NCBI GenBank assembly: GCA_031291725.1
Contig: JARLIM010000037.1
Coordinates: forward strand, 62,001-126,000
DNA: 64,000 bases
Reading direction: 5' to 3'
DNA from: Acetobacteraceae bacterium
GTDB taxonomy: Bacteria > Pseudomonadota > Alphaproteobacteria > Acetobacterales > Acetobacteraceae
The notes under the pieces were generated by a model. It saw only the letters and a program-made list of their open reading frames with translations. It was not told the DNA's origin and made no database searches. Positions 25,551 to 35,006 of this stretch are shown here, in pieces. Made by a program: the position numbers and the translations under genes. Each line of letters starts with the position of its first letter. Position 1 is the first letter of the stretch.

Positions 25551-26399
25551 TCAGAAAGTCAGGCCAGACGGCACATCGTCCGGCTGAATGCCAACCAAGG
25601 CCAAGCTGTCCAGAATCCAGGTCCGCGTTGCCTGCAAGGCGGTGGAATAGGCCAGCCAATTATCCACAAACGACAGGAAGCGGTGATCCGCATCCACCCG
25701 CACGCCCGCGCAGGTCGGCTGCTGCAACACCGGGTTGGGCACGATCAGCGTGCCCACATTGGGGTTCTTCTTCACCGAGACCATCGACAGCATGATCACC
25801 TGTATCACGCAATCCGCGCGGCCGGATTGCACGGCAAGCGTCGCCTCATCGGGCGTCTTGAGTGCCACCAGCGTGCATTTCGGCAAGACGCGGCGGGCGA
25901 ACAGATCGTGGGTGGAGCCGATATCGACCGCCACCCGCACCTCCGGCTTGTTCAAATCCTCCCACAGTTTCGGCGCGAAGCCTTTGCGGGCGATGATGGT
26001 GAAGGTGTTGTTCAGGATCGGCCGGGTGAATTCCACCACCAAGGCGCGCGACGGCGTGGGGGAGAGGCCAAACATGATGTCGATCTTGTTGGCTTGCAGA
26101 TCGAGCACCGCATTGCCCCAGGTGGTTTCGGAAATCTCCAATTCCGCTTCCATCGACTTCGCCAAATCCTGCCCCATCGAGACGCAAAATCCGGTCCATG
26201 CGCCGGTTGCGATGTCCTTGTGATAATAAGGCTCGGTGCCGACGATGCCGGCCACACGCAGCTTATGGGTGCGGCGAATGCGGGCGAATGTGCTCTCATT
26301 GGCCTCGTCGGCGCGGGCCGGGGTGGCGGAGAGTTGGGCGGCGGCGAGGGTTGCGGCACCAAGCCCGGCAAGGCCAGCAATATTGCGACGCGACATCAT
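25551..26399 (-). CDS. Amino-acid ABC transporter substrate-binding protein
   Basis: A 282-residue periplasmic protein of the solute-binding family 3. The N-terminus MMSRRNIAGLAGLGAATLAAA has a twin-arginine-like SRRN followed by a hydrophobic core and an ATPARA cleavage region (about residue 30). The mature part has KLRVAGIVGTEPYYH, TGFCVSMGQDLAK and the hinge block DIMFGLSPTPSRA, as expected. GGAGGA lies 9 nt upstream of the ATG. It is first in the operon with the racemase and the single permease. The ligand is unknown, with polar or acidic amino acids most likely. Confidence 0.88.
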   Translation of the reverse strand: MMSRRNIAGLAGLGAATLAAAQLSATPARADEANESTFARIRRTHKLRVAGIVGTEPYYHKDIATGAWTGFCVSMGQDLAKSMEAELEISETTWGNAVLDLQANKIDIMFGLSPTPSRALVVEFTRPILNNTFTIIARKGFAPKLWEDLNKPEVRVAVDIGSTHDLFARRVLPKCTLVALKTPDEATLAVQSGRADCVIQVIMLSMVSVKKNPNVGTLIVPNPVLQQPTCAGVRVDADHRFLSFVDNWLAYSTALQATRTWILDSLALVGIQPDDVPSGLTF

Positions 26400-26599
26400 G
26401 ATCGGCGTTCCTCCGGTGAAGATGCACGACGTTATCGCCCGATGCCCGCGCTTGTCAGCCCTTCACGCGCGGACTCGGTGGCTTACTGGTCTCGGAGGGG
26501 CTGAGCGGCTATAAGACGGCCCAATGTGTGGAGAATCGCTGCCCCGGCGGCAGTTCGTCCGCGCCCATAGTGCATCACACGGTTTGAATCGAGACAGCG

Positions 26600-29398
26600 T
26601 TGAGCGACACACCTGAGGAACCGGTAGCATCCGGCCCGATTGACCCAACTCGCGGCGATCTGTTGCCCGTGGTGCTTGAGGAGGAGATGCGCCGCTCCTA
26701 CCTCGATTACGCGATGAGCGTGATCGTCAGCCGTGCGCTGCCCGATGCGCGTGACGGCCTCAAGCCGGTGCATCGCCGCATCCTCTTCGCCATGCAGGAG
26801 GCGGGCTACACCGCCGACAAAGCCTATCGCAAATCCGCCCGCGTGGTCGGTGAGGTGATGGGTAAATATCACCCCCATGGCGACTCGGCGATTTACGACG
26901 CCATGGTGCGCATGGCGCAGCCGTTTTCGATGCGCGTTCGCCTCGTCGATGGTCAGGGCAATTTCGGCTCCGTCGATGGCGATCCGCCAGCGGCGATGCG
27001 CTACACCGAAGTGCGTCTGGCCAAGGCGGCGGGCTTCCTGCTGAGCGACATCGACCGCGACACTGTCGATTTCCAGGCCAACTACGACGAATCGGAGCAC
27101 GAGCCGAAGGTTCTGCCCGCCTCCTACCCCAATCTGCTGATCAACGGCGCGGGCGGCATCGCCGTTGGCATGGCCACCAATATTCCGCCGCATAATCCGG
27201 GCGAGATCATCGATGCGGCGCTTGCGCTGATCGAAAATCCGGACATGAGCCTGGAAGATCTGATGAAGATCGTCCCCGGCCCGGATTTCCCCACCGGCGG
27301 CATCATTCTCGGCCGCTCCGGCATCCGCTCCGGCTTCGAGAATGGCCGTGGCGGTCTGATCATCCGTGCGCGCACCGAATTTGAGGAAATCCGCAAGGAT
27401 CGCACCGCCATCATCGTCACCGAGTTGCCGTATCAGGTGAACAAGGCAACGCTGATGGAGCGCATCGCCGATCTGGTGCGCAACAAGCTGATCGAAGGCA
27501 TTGGCGAAATCCGCGACGAATCGGATCGCTCCGGTATGCGCATGGTCATCGAGATCAAGCGCGATGCGAACCCCGATGTGGTGCTGAACCATCTGTTCCG
27601 CTTCACCTCCATGCAAACCAGCTTCGGCATGAACATGCTGGCGCTCGATTCCGGCCGTCCGCGCCTGATGGGCCTGAAGGAGATGCTCCAGGTCTTCATC
27701 CGTTTCCGTGAAGACGTGATTCTGCGTCGCGCCACCTTCGATCTCGGCAAGGCCCGCGAACGCGCGCACACCTTGGTCGGCCTTGCCATTGCGGTGGCCA
27801 ATATCGATGAGGTGATCGCGGTCATTCGTGCCTCGCCCGACGCCGCCTCCGCCCGTGCGGCGTTGATGGCGCGCGATTGGCCGGCGGCCGATGTGCGCGC
27901 GCTGCTGGAGTTGATCGAGGACGAGCGCAACGTCGTCACCGAATCCAACACCGTCCGCTTCACCGAGGAGCAGGCCCGCGCCATTCTGGACATTCGCCTG
28001 CAACGCCTCACCGGGCTGGAGCAGGAGAAAATCCGTGGCGAAATGGCCGATGTCGCCGCCAAGATCGCCGATCTGCTCGCCATCATCGGCAGCCAGATCC
28101 GCCGTTTTGAGGTGATGCAGACTGAGTTGCTGACCGTGCGCGCCGAAATCGCCACGCCGCGTATGACCGAGATCGCCGAGGGCGGCGCCGATCAGGACGA
28201 CGAAAGCCTGATCGATCCGGCGCAGATGGTTGTCACCATCACCCGCGACGGCTTCATCAAGCGCACATCGCTCGATATTTTCCGCCAGCAGAACCGGGGC
28301 GGGCGTGGGCGTTCCGGCGCCGGCACGCGCGGTGACGACATCGTCACCCGCAGCTTCAACGCGCACACCCATCAATTCGTGCTGTTCTTCTCCTCCGGCG
28401 GCAAAGCCTATCGCGAAAAGGTCTGGCGCCTGCCGGAAGGCAGCCCAACCTCGAAGGGCAGGGCGCTGGTCAACATGCTGCCCGATCTGGGCGGTGACGG
28501 CATCACCGCCGTGCTGCCGTTGCCGCAGGATGAGAGCCTGTGGGAGAACCTGCATCTGGTCTTCGCCACCAAATCCGGCGGGATCCGCCGCAACCGCTTG
28601 TCGGATTTCAAGAATGTCCGTTCGTCGGGCCTGATTGCGATGAAGCTGGATGAGGGCGATTCGCTGATCGGTGTCGCCACCTGTCGTGAGGGCGACGATC
28701 TGATGCTCGCCACCCGCCTTGGCCGCGCGCTGCGCTGTCAGATCACCGAAGACAGCGTGCGCGTGTTTGCCGGGCGTGACAGCTCGGGCGTGCGTGGCAT
28801 CAAGCTGGGCAAGGGCGATGAGGTGATCAGCCTGTCCGTGCTGCGCCATGTCGATGTCAGCAACGAAGAACGTTCCGCCTACACCAAAATCGCCAATCAG
28901 CGCCGCAAGGCGGCGGGCGAGGAGGAAGATCTGCTGCCGCTGATCGATTCGGCGGAGGAGATCGAGGTCGATATCGCCTTGCCGCCGGAGCGCGTGGCGG
29001 AGTTGGAGGCGGCGGAGGAAATTCTGCTCACCGTCACCGATCAGGGCTTCGGCAAGCGCAGCTCGGCCTTCGAATATCGCGTCATGGGCCGTGGCGGCCA
29101 GGGTGTGGCGGGCATCACGCTCACGCCACGCACCGGTCAGGCCGTGGCGGGCACCTTCCCGGTGCGGGCGGGGGATGGCGTGATGATGGTCACCGATGCC
29201 GGCCGTCTGATCCGCGTGCCGTCCGATCAGGTCCGCATCACCGGCCGCACCTCGATGGGTGTGACACTGTTCCGACTTGACTCTGACGAGCGCGTGACGA
29301 GTGTTTTCCCTGTGTTGGAAGATGAGTCCTCGGACGAAGGCCCGGCAGCTCAGCCAGCGCCGGAGGAGTCCGGCACGGCGGAGGAAATCAATGAGTGA
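26600..29398 (+). CDS. gyrA: DNA gyrase subunit A
   Basis: Breaks and rejoins DNA in the GyrA2B2 supercoiling enzyme. 932 residues. The active-site Tyr is Y135 in RYTE. The quinolone-resistance region GDSAIYD has Ser96 and Asp100 at the positions of E. coli Ser83 and Asp87, that is, the susceptible form. A coiled-coil and the C-terminal beta-pinwheel follow, with the GyrA box QNRGGRG near residue 570. The tail is Glu/Pro/Ser-rich. It uses a TTG start at 26600: the preceding bases contain GAGACAG, and the next in-frame ATG would remove the conserved N-terminus. It overlaps coaD by 8 nt. Confidence 0.96.
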   Translation: MSDTPEEPVASGPIDPTRGDLLPVVLEEEMRRSYLDYAMSVIVSRALPDARDGLKPVHRRILFAMQEAGYTADKAYRKSARVVGEVMGKYHPHGDSAIYDAMVRMAQPFSMRVRLVDGQGNFGSVDGDPPAAMRYTEVRLAKAAGFLLSDIDRDTVDFQANYDESEHEPKVLPASYPNLLINGAGGIAVGMATNIPPHNPGEIIDAALALIENPDMSLEDLMKIVPGPDFPTGGIILGRSGIRSGFENGRGGLIIRARTEFEEIRKDRTAIIVTELPYQVNKATLMERIADLVRNKLIEGIGEIRDESDRSGMRMVIEIKRDANPDVVLNHLFRFTSMQTSFGMNMLALDSGRPRLMGLKEMLQVFIRFREDVILRRATFDLGKARERAHTLVGLAIAVANIDEVIAVIRASPDAASARAALMARDWPAADVRALLELIEDERNVVTESNTVRFTEEQARAILDIRLQRLTGLEQEKIRGEMADVAAKIADLLAIIGSQIRRFEVMQTELLTVRAEIATPRMTEIAEGGADQDDESLIDPAQMVVTITRDGFIKRTSLDIFRQQNRGGRGRSGAGTRGDDIVTRSFNAHTHQFVLFFSSGGKAYREKVWRLPEGSPTSKGRALVNMLPDLGGDGITAVLPLPQDESLWENLHLVFATKSGGIRRNRLSDFKNVRSSGLIAMKLDEGDSLIGVATCREGDDLMLATRLGRALRCQITEDSVRVFAGRDSSGVRGIKLGKGDEVISLSVLRHVDVSNEERSAYTKIANQRRKAAGEEEDLLPLIDSAEEIEVDIALPPERVAELEAAEEILLTVTDQGFGKRSSAFEYRVMGRGGQGVAGITLTPRTGQAVAGTFPVRAGDGVMMVTDAGRLIRVPSDQVRITGRTSMGVTLFRLDSDERVTSVFPVLEDESSDEGPAAQPAPEESGTAEEINE

Positions 29399-29912
29399 GC
29401 ATCGCCCGACCCTTGGTGTCGGACTCTATCCGGGCACGTTCGACCCGATCACCAACGGCCATATGGACATCATCGCCCGCTCGGCGCGCATGCTGCGCCG
29501 GCTGGTCGTCGGTGTGGCCCGCAACGCTGGCAAGGGGCCGCTTTTCCCGCTGGAGGAGCGCGTGGAGCTGGTCGAAGCGGAAATGGGCCGAATCGCGGAG
29601 CAGACCGGCACCGAGATCGAAGTGGTGCCGTTCTCCGGCCTGCTGATCGATTTCGCACGTGAGGTCGGCGCGGGGGTGATTGTGCGCGGGCTGCGCGCGG
29701 TGTCGGATTTTGACTATGAGATTCAAATGGCGGGGCTGAATTACCGCCTGGCCCCGGATGTCGAGACGGTGTTTCTGATGGCCAGTGAGACGCATCAGTT
29801 CATCTCATCACGCTTCGTCAAGGAAATCGCCACGTTGGGCGGCGATATTTCCTCGTTTGTCCCCAAACTGACCCTCGAACGCACGCTCGCCCGCGTCCGT
29901 CCGCAGGTTTGA
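29391..29912 (+). CDS. coaD: Phosphopantetheine adenylyltransferase
   Basis: Transfers AMP from ATP to 4'-phosphopantetheine in the penultimate step of CoA synthesis. 173 residues, normal length. The nucleotidyltransferase motif is [13 protein letters not shown] (about 15-27, with the TNGH form of HxGH). The second motif [10 protein letters not shown] (about 140-149) corresponds to ISSTxVRE. The ATG overlaps the gyrA end by 8 nt and is preceded by GAGGAAA. gyrA-coaD-ppiA is a common order in alphaproteobacteria. Confidence 0.96.
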   Translation: MSEHRPTLGVGLYPGTFDPITNGHMDIIARSARMLRRLVVGVARNAGKGPLFPLEERVELVEAEMGRIAEQTGTEIEVVPFSGLLIDFAREVGAGVIVRGLRAVSDFDYEIQMAGLNYRLAPDVETVFLMASETHQFISSRFVKEIATLGGDISSFVPKLTLERTLARVRPQV

Positions 29913-29929
29913 TCCCCGGAGAGTCTGCA

Positions 29930-30487
29930 ATGCGCCGTCGCGCCCTGCTTGCCTGTCTTGCCGCAACCCCCGTTCTGGAAACGATAATGACCGAAAACGC
30001 TGACGCCCAGGCTCCGGCCGATCTGGAAAACACCCTTTATATGGACCTCAAGGATGGCCGCGTTGTCATCCAGCTTTTTCCGGATATCGCGCCCAAGCAT
30101 GTCGAGCGCGTGAAGCTGCTGGCACGTCAGGGTTTTTATGACGGCACGCCGTTCCATCGCGTCATCGAAGGCTTCATGGCGCAAGGTGGCGATCCGACCG
30201 GCACCGGCACCGGCGGCAGCAAGCTGCCCGATCTGCCCGCCGAATTCACCACAAAGCGCCGCTATCTGCGCGGCACCATCGGTGCGGCCCGCACCGCCAA
30301 CCCGAACTCGGCCAACAGCCAGTTCTTCATCATGTTCGCCCCGGCGCCCTTCCTGGATGGCCAATACACCATCTGGGGTCAGGTGATCTCCGGCATGGAA
30401 CATGTCGATGCCATCAAGCGCGGTGAGCCGCCGGTCAACCCGGACAAGATCATCCATCTGCGCGTAGCTGCTGACGTGAAGAACTGA
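29930..30487 (+). CDS. Peptidyl-prolyl cis-trans isomerase, cyclophilin type (exported)
   Basis: 185 residues. An N-terminal signal (MRRRALLACLAATPVLETIM) precedes the cyclophilin domain, so it is probably periplasmic. Domain motifs are FHRVIEGFMAQGGDPTGTGTGG (about 75-96), SANSQFFIMF, and WGQVISGMEHVD near the C-terminus; the catalytic Arg lies in FHRV. It folds proline-containing segments of exported proteins. The ATG at 29930 is preceded by GGAGAG. It ends the gyrA-coaD-ppiA operon and is followed by a perfect 9-bp hairpin. Confidence 0.9.
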   Translation: MRRRALLACLAATPVLETIMTENADAQAPADLENTLYMDLKDGRVVIQLFPDIAPKHVERVKLLARQGFYDGTPFHRVIEGFMAQGGDPTGTGTGGSKLPDLPAEFTTKRRYLRGTIGAARTANPNSANSQFFIMFAPAPFLDGQYTIWGQVISGMEHVDAIKRGEPPVNPDKIIHLRVAADVKN

Positions 30488-30515
30488 TCTGCGTCGAACT
30501 TCCCTTGACGATTGC

Positions 30516-30538
30516 CCCGCCTTGTCGTTCAAGGCGGG
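30516..30538 (+). terminator. Hairpin after the cyclophilin gene
   Basis: CCCGCCTTG and CAAGGCGGG form a perfect 9-bp stem with a 5-nt loop, 29 nt after the stop. It lacks a T-run and ends 4 nt before the tRNA. A TTGACG hexamer at 30505-30510 is a possible -35 for the tRNA. Confidence 0.45.
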
Positions 30539-30542
30539 CACC

Positions 30543-30618
30543 GAGCGCGTAGCTCAGTCGGTAGAGCACGTGACTTTTAATCATGTGGCCGTGGGTTCGA
30601 ATCCCACCGCGCTCACCA
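30543..30618 (+). tRNA. tRNA-Lys (anticodon TTT)
   Basis: A 76-nt cloverleaf with encoded CCA. The acceptor stem is GAGCGCG/CGCGCTC with discriminator A. The D arm is GCTC/GAGC, and the anticodon stem CGTGA/TCATG encloses loop CTTTTAA with anticodon TTT at 30576-30578. The T arm is GTGGG/CCCAC with loop TTCGAAT. Decodes AAA and AAG. Followed by an intrinsic terminator. Confidence 0.97.
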
Positions 30619-30650
30619 CATTTTCCTGAAGCCCTTCTGGCATTCAGGCG

Positions 30651-30684
30651 AAAAGGCGGCCTCCTTCGGGTGGCCGCCTTTTTT
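30651..30684 (+). terminator. Intrinsic terminator after tRNA-Lys
   Basis: AAAAGGCGGCC pairs with GGCCGCCTTTT, the inner part has a TTCG loop and one T-T mismatch, and it is followed by a T-run. It starts 32 nt after the tRNA CCA. Confidence 0.85.
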
Positions 30685-30844
30685 GTGTCCGAACCGCAGG
30701 TATTTTTACGAATCACCACGTTGGCATCGCATGAACACGCTGGCATAGTGATGTAGAAGAATGAACTTCGTTTTTTTGCTTAACTCTTGAGTGAATTTTC
30801 CAAACAAAAATGCCTATATATTCTTCAGCTTCAATATAACGCCA

Positions 30845-31957
30845 ATGCCATCGCGCTCTCCACAATTGAGCGTTCTAATGGCTGCCTATAATGCAGCTTC
30901 ATTCATTAACGAATCGATCCATTCGATTTTATCGCAGACATTTGCGGATTTTGAATTGATCATTGTCGATGATGCTTCCACTGACAACACAGCTGACATT
31001 CTCGCCCGTCATTCTGATTCGCGAATCGTCGTGCTGCGCGCTGAGCGGAATCTTGGGCCGGTTGGGGCGCGCAATTTGGGGTTTGCCATCGCCAGAGGGG
31101 ATTTTCTGGCGGTGCACGACGCCGATGACATCTCCCATCCCACGCGCTTTACCGCGCAAATGGCCTATATGAATTCCCATCCAAGCTGCGTGATGGTGTC
31201 GAGCAACATTCGCCAATTGCACCCTTGCGGCACGCTGATCACACCCCGCTACCAAGGAGCCGCCAGCCCGCAGACACTGCGATGGATGCTGCATCTGGGA
31301 AATCCGGTGGCGTTTTCCAGCACGATGATGCGCATGGATGCCTTGAAACGCCTGCCGGAATTCCTGCGGCAGGCGCGCTGCTATGCCGAGGATATGGACC
31401 TTTACGTCCGCCTCGGTGCGCTGGGTGACTTCGCACGGTTGAACGCTCCATTACTGACCTACCGCGTGCATGCCTTCGGGATATCCGCCCGAAAAACGAC
31501 GTCGATGGTCCACCAGACCCATGCAATCCTGCAGGATCTCTGGCGCGCAACGCCGTATCTGGCCTTGGCGGCAGACGGCACCGATCAGCGGGCCATGCAA
31601 GACGTCGCTGCGACCATTTTGTCCGACCGCATGTGTCAGCCCAACTTCGCCCAGCTGCATCAGCTCCGCCTCGTGCTTGAAGCTCTGGAAGCGGCTTTCT
31701 TACGGCAGAATCCCGAATGTACTCCACTGGACGTGGCAGCGATCAAATCCTACACCCGCAGTCTTTGGGGAGACGTGATGTTCCGCTCCCTGCTGGCAGG
31801 ACATGTTCTGTGGCCTTGGCAACGCGCATTGACATGGGACGGCTTAAATCCTGCCATCGAACAGGGCAGCCGATTATCTACGTACCTGTGCAATGCACTC
31901 AAAACACGCATCAAAACTCTTTTCAGAAAACGCCAACAAAACACAGCGCCCGTGTAG
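30845..31957 (+). CDS. Family 2 glycosyltransferase
   Basis: 370 residues, GT-A fold. The opening LSVLMAAYNAASFINESI, the nucleotide-binding VDDASTDNT (about 44-52), and the DXD-like HDADDISHP (metal binding, about 93-101) are classic GT2 features. A helical C-terminal half without TM segments follows. It probably adds a sugar to a surface polysaccharide. The ATG at 30845 has no clear Shine-Dalgarno; a GTG at 30791 would add 18 residues. The first roughly 150 bases and the upstream region are AT-rich, while the body is GC-rich like the genome. It lies behind tRNA-Lys and 30 nt before the pyruvyl transferase gene. Confidence 0.82.
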   Translation: MPSRSPQLSVLMAAYNAASFINESIHSILSQTFADFELIIVDDASTDNTADILARHSDSRIVVLRAERNLGPVGARNLGFAIARGDFLAVHDADDISHPTRFTAQMAYMNSHPSCVMVSSNIRQLHPCGTLITPRYQGAASPQTLRWMLHLGNPVAFSSTMMRMDALKRLPEFLRQARCYAEDMDLYVRLGALGDFARLNAPLLTYRVHAFGISARKTTSMVHQTHAILQDLWRATPYLALAADGTDQRAMQDVAATILSDRMCQPNFAQLHQLRLVLEALEAAFLRQNPECTPLDVAAIKSYTRSLWGDVMFRSLLAGHVLWPWQRALTWDGLNPAIEQGSRLSTYLCNALKTRIKTLFRKRQQNTAPV

Positions 31958-31987
31958 TTTTGTAAAATTTAATAAGAATATTTCAAT

Positions 31988-32875
31988 ATGAAACTTTATC
32001 AATATACCGGTAGGGCGCAAAATTTTGGCGATGAGATAAATTCTTTTTTATTTCCAAAAATTTTGAATGTCGAATTTAACGAAAACTCTTCAGAAATTTT
32101 CCTTGGTGCCGGATCAATATTATTTGATTATTTTCCAAGCGGCATTCAAAAAATTGTGTTTGGCAGCGGGTATGGTGGCTACACCTCGGCGCCGGTGATT
32201 GACGACACTTGGCATATTCACTTCGTCCGAGGTCCGTTGACGGCGCAAATTCTCGGCCTAGACCCCGCTCTGGGGATCGGTGACAGCGCGGCTCTGCTGG
32301 CAAATCTGGGGTATGTGCGTCAGGCCGTCCCTGGTCGAATTGGCTTCATGCCGCATGTAGACAGTGCCTGCGACGGCGCATGGCCAGAGGTCGCTGCACA
32401 GACCGGGCTGTACTACATTGACCCGCGCTGGCCCGTACCGGAAGTGATCGCGGCGATGTTGTCGGTGGAGAGCTTGGTCAGCGAAGCCATGCATGGCGCC
32501 ATCGTGGCTGACGCGCTGCGTATCCCGTGGGTGGCGCTGCTGCCCAATGATCCGCGTCACCGCCCCAAATGGGATGATTGGGCGGCCAGCCTGGGCATCA
32601 CACTCAAACCCCAGCCGCTTGCACCGTCGAACCTGCTGGAGGCTCTGTTGAACGCCAGCCACGGGCGGCGCGGCGTGCAGCGATATCTGCGGTGGTATAT
32701 GCGCAACGTCACCAAGCTGGGGGCGCGGCTGTTCCGACCGGCTGCGGTGTCGGCCTTGCGCCGCGCGATGTCCGCCGAGCCGCAGCTCAGCACCGATGCC
32801 GCACATGCGAAAGCGCTGTCGGCGATGAATGCAGCGCTGGACAAGCTGCGCCGCGATCCACACATGTCCTCATGA
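31988..32875 (+). CDS. Polysaccharide pyruvyl transferase family (ExoV-like) protein
   Basis: 295 residues. The opening MKLYQYTGRAQNFGDEIN contains the NFGD of the family; further blocks are FVRGPLTAQILGL, IGDSAALL, FMPHVDSA and SEAMHGAIVADALRIPWVAL. Relatives add pyruvate ketals to exopolysaccharide sugars (ExoV acts on succinoglycan). It pairs with the preceding GT2. The first ~190 bases are strongly AT-rich, and the composition then switches abruptly to GC-rich, so the gene looks compositionally mosaic. No terminator is seen before the patatin gene. Confidence 0.78.
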   Translation: MKLYQYTGRAQNFGDEINSFLFPKILNVEFNENSSEIFLGAGSILFDYFPSGIQKIVFGSGYGGYTSAPVIDDTWHIHFVRGPLTAQILGLDPALGIGDSAALLANLGYVRQAVPGRIGFMPHVDSACDGAWPEVAAQTGLYYIDPRWPVPEVIAAMLSVESLVSEAMHGAIVADALRIPWVALLPNDPRHRPKWDDWAASLGITLKPQPLAPSNLLEALLNASHGRRGVQRYLRWYMRNVTKLGARLFRPAAVSALRRAMSAEPQLSTDAAHAKALSAMNAALDKLRRDPHMSS

Positions 32876-32918
32876 CACGCCGTCATCCCCCAGACCAAAA
32901 TGTGAGTCTCCCGATCTG

Positions 32919-34082
32919 ATGCCGAATGCACGCTCGCCTCTCCCAGCAGATGCCACTCATCGGCGCGTGGCGCTGGTCCTGCAGGGGGGTGGCGCGCTGG
33001 GCAGTTATCAGGCGGGTGTCTATCAGGCGCTGCATGAGGCCGGGTATCGACCGGACTGGGTGGCGGGCATCTCCATTGGTGCCATCAATGCCGCCATCAT
33101 CGCGGGCAATGCGCCGCAGGACAGGGTTGCCCGGCTGAAATCCTTCTGGGAGGAAGTCACATCCCCCACCGCGCTCTGGCCCAAGCCGGTCGGGCAGACG
33201 CCGTTCGAGCGCAGCGCGGGCGCGGTGGGTGCCATGCTGTTTGGCCAGCCCGGCTTCTACGCCCCGCACTCGCCGCTCTCCTGGCTGACGCCGCAGCCGC
33301 CGAGCAGTTTCTACGACACCAGCGCCTTGCAGACATCGTTGGAGCGACTGGTGGATTTCGAGCGCATCGACGCGGGCGAAACCCGGCTCAGCGTGGGGGC
33401 GGTGAATGTGCGCACCGGCCAGTTCCGCAGCTTCGACAGCGCGGACCCCAAGACGAAAATCCGTGCCCGGCACATCATGGCCAGCGGCGCGCTGCCACCC
33501 GGTTTTCCCTCCGTCGAGATCGATGGCGACCCGTATTGGGATGGCGGTCTGGTCTCCAACACGCCGCTGATGCAGGTGCTCGAACATGAGCCGCGCCAGA
33601 ACAGTTTGGTCTTTGAGGTCGATCTCTTCCAATCCTATGGCCGTCCGCCCACCACGCTCGATGAAGCGATGGAGCGCGAGAAAGACATCCGCTTCGCCAG
33701 TCGCACCCGTGCCGCCACCCGTGCGGCCGAGCACAACCACAATGTGCGCGCCCATGCACAGGCGTTGTGGGACAAACTGCCGGCCGAATTGCGCAATCTG
33801 CCCGAGGCGCAGTTTCTCAATGAGATGCGCTGCACCACGCAGATGGACATCGCGCTGCTGATCTATCGTCCGTTCGAGCCGCAGGGCTCGGCGAAGGATT
33901 ACGAATTCAGCCGTGGCACCATGCTCGCACGCTGGGCGCGCGGACAGGAAGATGCGCGGATCACCCTCGACGCCGCCCCCTGGCGCGCGCCCTTTCCCGC
34001 CGGGCGCGGCACGCGGGTGTCAGACGTACTGCACGACCATTACATCAAAACGCTGGGCAACGATGCGGCGCGACGCCCCTAG
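32919..34082 (+). CDS. Patatin-like phospholipase with DUF3734-type C-terminus
   Basis: 387 residues. The patatin domain has the oxyanion loop [12 protein letters not shown] (about 22-33), the nucleophile motif GISIG (Ser near 55) and the catalytic Asp in DGGLVSNTP (near 210). After the catalytic core, the region with [13 protein letters not shown] and later ADISLLIYR-like [10 protein letters not shown] matches the DUF3734 extension. It is probably a cytoplasmic or membrane-associated acyl hydrolase, and in PHB producers such proteins occur near poly-hydroxybutyrate genes. bdhA follows. The ATG at 32919 gives the usual short N-terminus. Confidence 0.85.
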   Translation: MPNARSPLPADATHRRVALVLQGGGALGSYQAGVYQALHEAGYRPDWVAGISIGAINAAIIAGNAPQDRVARLKSFWEEVTSPTALWPKPVGQTPFERSAGAVGAMLFGQPGFYAPHSPLSWLTPQPPSSFYDTSALQTSLERLVDFERIDAGETRLSVGAVNVRTGQFRSFDSADPKTKIRARHIMASGALPPGFPSVEIDGDPYWDGGLVSNTPLMQVLEHEPRQNSLVFEVDLFQSYGRPPTTLDEAMEREKDIRFASRTRAATRAAEHNHNVRAHAQALWDKLPAELRNLPEAQFLNEMRCTTQMDIALLIYRPFEPQGSAKDYEFSRGTMLARWARGQEDARITLDAAPWRAPFPAGRGTRVSDVLHDHYIKTLGNDAARRP

Positions 34083-34115
34083 TCCCTCTCGAATTTTGCC
34101 TGAAACTGCGTCATG

Positions 34116-34126
34116 GTGCAGTGCAC
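34116..34126. promoter_or_regulatory. Short palindrome upstream of bdhA
   Basis: GTGCA-G-TGCAC, 22-32 nt before the bdhA start. TGC/GCA-rich palindromes are known operators of the PHB regulator PhaR in Paracoccus. The link here is inference from position next to a 3-hydroxybutyrate dehydrogenase. Confidence 0.3.
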
Positions 34127-34147
34127 ATAAATCGAGGAGTGAAGCAG

Positions 34148-34930
34148 ATGGCACAGCTTCAGGACAAGGTGGCCCTGGTCACGGGTGCTGCCGCCGGTAT
34201 CGGCAAGGAAATCGCGCTCACCTTCGGGCGTGAGGGTGCGAAGGTTGCAATAGCCGACCTCAACCTCGCTGCGGCGCAGGCGACGGTGGATGAACTCGCC
34301 AGCCTCGGCATAGCGGGCATGGCGGTGGCGATGGATGTCGCCAATGAGCAGGCCGTCGAAGACGGCGTGGCGGCGGTGATCGCCGCATGGGGCCGCGTGG
34401 ATATCCTGGTCTCCAACGCGGGCATTCAGATCGTCCATCCCATCGAGGAATTCCCGTTCGCCGATTGGCGCAAGGTGATGGCCATTCATCTCGATGGCGC
34501 CTTCCTGACCACCAAGGCCTGCCTGCGCTCGATGTACAAGACCGGCGGCGGTTCGATCATCTATATGGGCTCGGTGCATTCGAAAGAGGCCTCCAAGCTC
34601 AAATCCGCCTATGTCGCGGCCAAGCACGGCATTTTGGGCCTTGCGCGCACGGTCGCCAAAGAGGGGGCGGCGCATAATGTCCGCGCCAATGTGGTCTGTC
34701 CGGGCTTTGTGCGCACGACCCTGGTGGAAAAGCAGATCCCCGAACAGGCCAAGGCGCTTGGCATCACCGAGGATGAGGTGATCAGGAACGTCATGCTCAA
34801 GGAGACGGTGGACGGCGCATTCACCACCACCGCCGATGTCGCCGAAGCCTGCCTGTTCTTCGCCGCCAGCAAAACCAACGCGCTCACCGGCCAATCGCTG
34901 ATCGTCAGCCATGGCTGGCATATCGAGTGA
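34148..34930 (+). CDS. bdhA: 3-hydroxybutyrate dehydrogenase (SDR family)
   Basis: Interconverts D-3-hydroxybutyrate and acetoacetate with NAD+. It is a 260-residue short-chain dehydrogenase. The cofactor motif [10 protein letters not shown] lies at about 13-22, NAG at about 91-93, and the catalytic Ser and Tyr-X3-Lys lie in MGSVHS and AYVAAKHG (about 141-160). The C-terminus [11 protein letters not shown] is close to bacterial BdhA. The ATG at 34148 has GGAG about 15 nt and AAGCAG about 3 nt upstream. It is followed 76 nt later by a thiolase, consistent with ketone-body or PHB use. Confidence 0.88.
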   Translation: MAQLQDKVALVTGAAAGIGKEIALTFGREGAKVAIADLNLAAAQATVDELASLGIAGMAVAMDVANEQAVEDGVAAVIAAWGRVDILVSNAGIQIVHPIEEFPFADWRKVMAIHLDGAFLTTKACLRSMYKTGGGSIIYMGSVHSKEASKLKSAYVAAKHGILGLARTVAKEGAAHNVRANVVCPGFVRTTLVEKQIPEQAKALGITEDEVIRNVMLKETVDGAFTTTADVAEACLFFAASKTNALTGQSLIVSHGWHIE

Positions 34931-34968
34931 GCGGCGGGCATCTTTTCGCTGAAAAGTTTCCCTGCTAA

Positions 34969-35002
34969 GCGTCTCCTCAGAACGAAAAATCTGAGGAGAC
35001 GC
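34969..35002 (+). promoter_or_regulatory. 13-bp perfect hairpin sequestering the pcaF Shine-Dalgarno
   Basis: GCGTCTCCTCAGA (34969-34981) and TCTGAGGAGACGC (34990-35002) form a perfect stem with an 8-nt A-rich loop. The 3' arm carries GAGGAG (34993-34998), the ideally placed Shine-Dalgarno for the ATG at 35007, and CTCCTC in the 5' arm is an anti-SD. No T-run follows, so it is not a standard terminator. A translational switch is the simplest reading. Confidence 0.7.
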
Positions 35003-35006
35003 CCGG

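Noticed and set aside
26483..28849. 788-codon minus-strand frame opposite gyrA
   Set aside because: It is antisense to a certain gyrA; its His/Gln/Arg-rich composition is typical of the mirror frame of a GC-rich gene.
26600..29398. Quinolone-resistance mutation in gyrA
   Set aside because: The positions matching E. coli Ser83 and Asp87 are Ser96 and Asp100, the susceptible residues.
30450..30746. Minus-strand frame containing GERGGIRTHGHMIKSHVLYRLSYAL
   Set aside because: This is the well-known false protein produced by reading a tRNA gene (here tRNA-Lys) antisense.
30543..32918. tRNA-Lys as attachment site of an integrated island
   Set aside because: No integrase and no second copy of the tRNA 3' end were seen on the right side of the polysaccharide genes.
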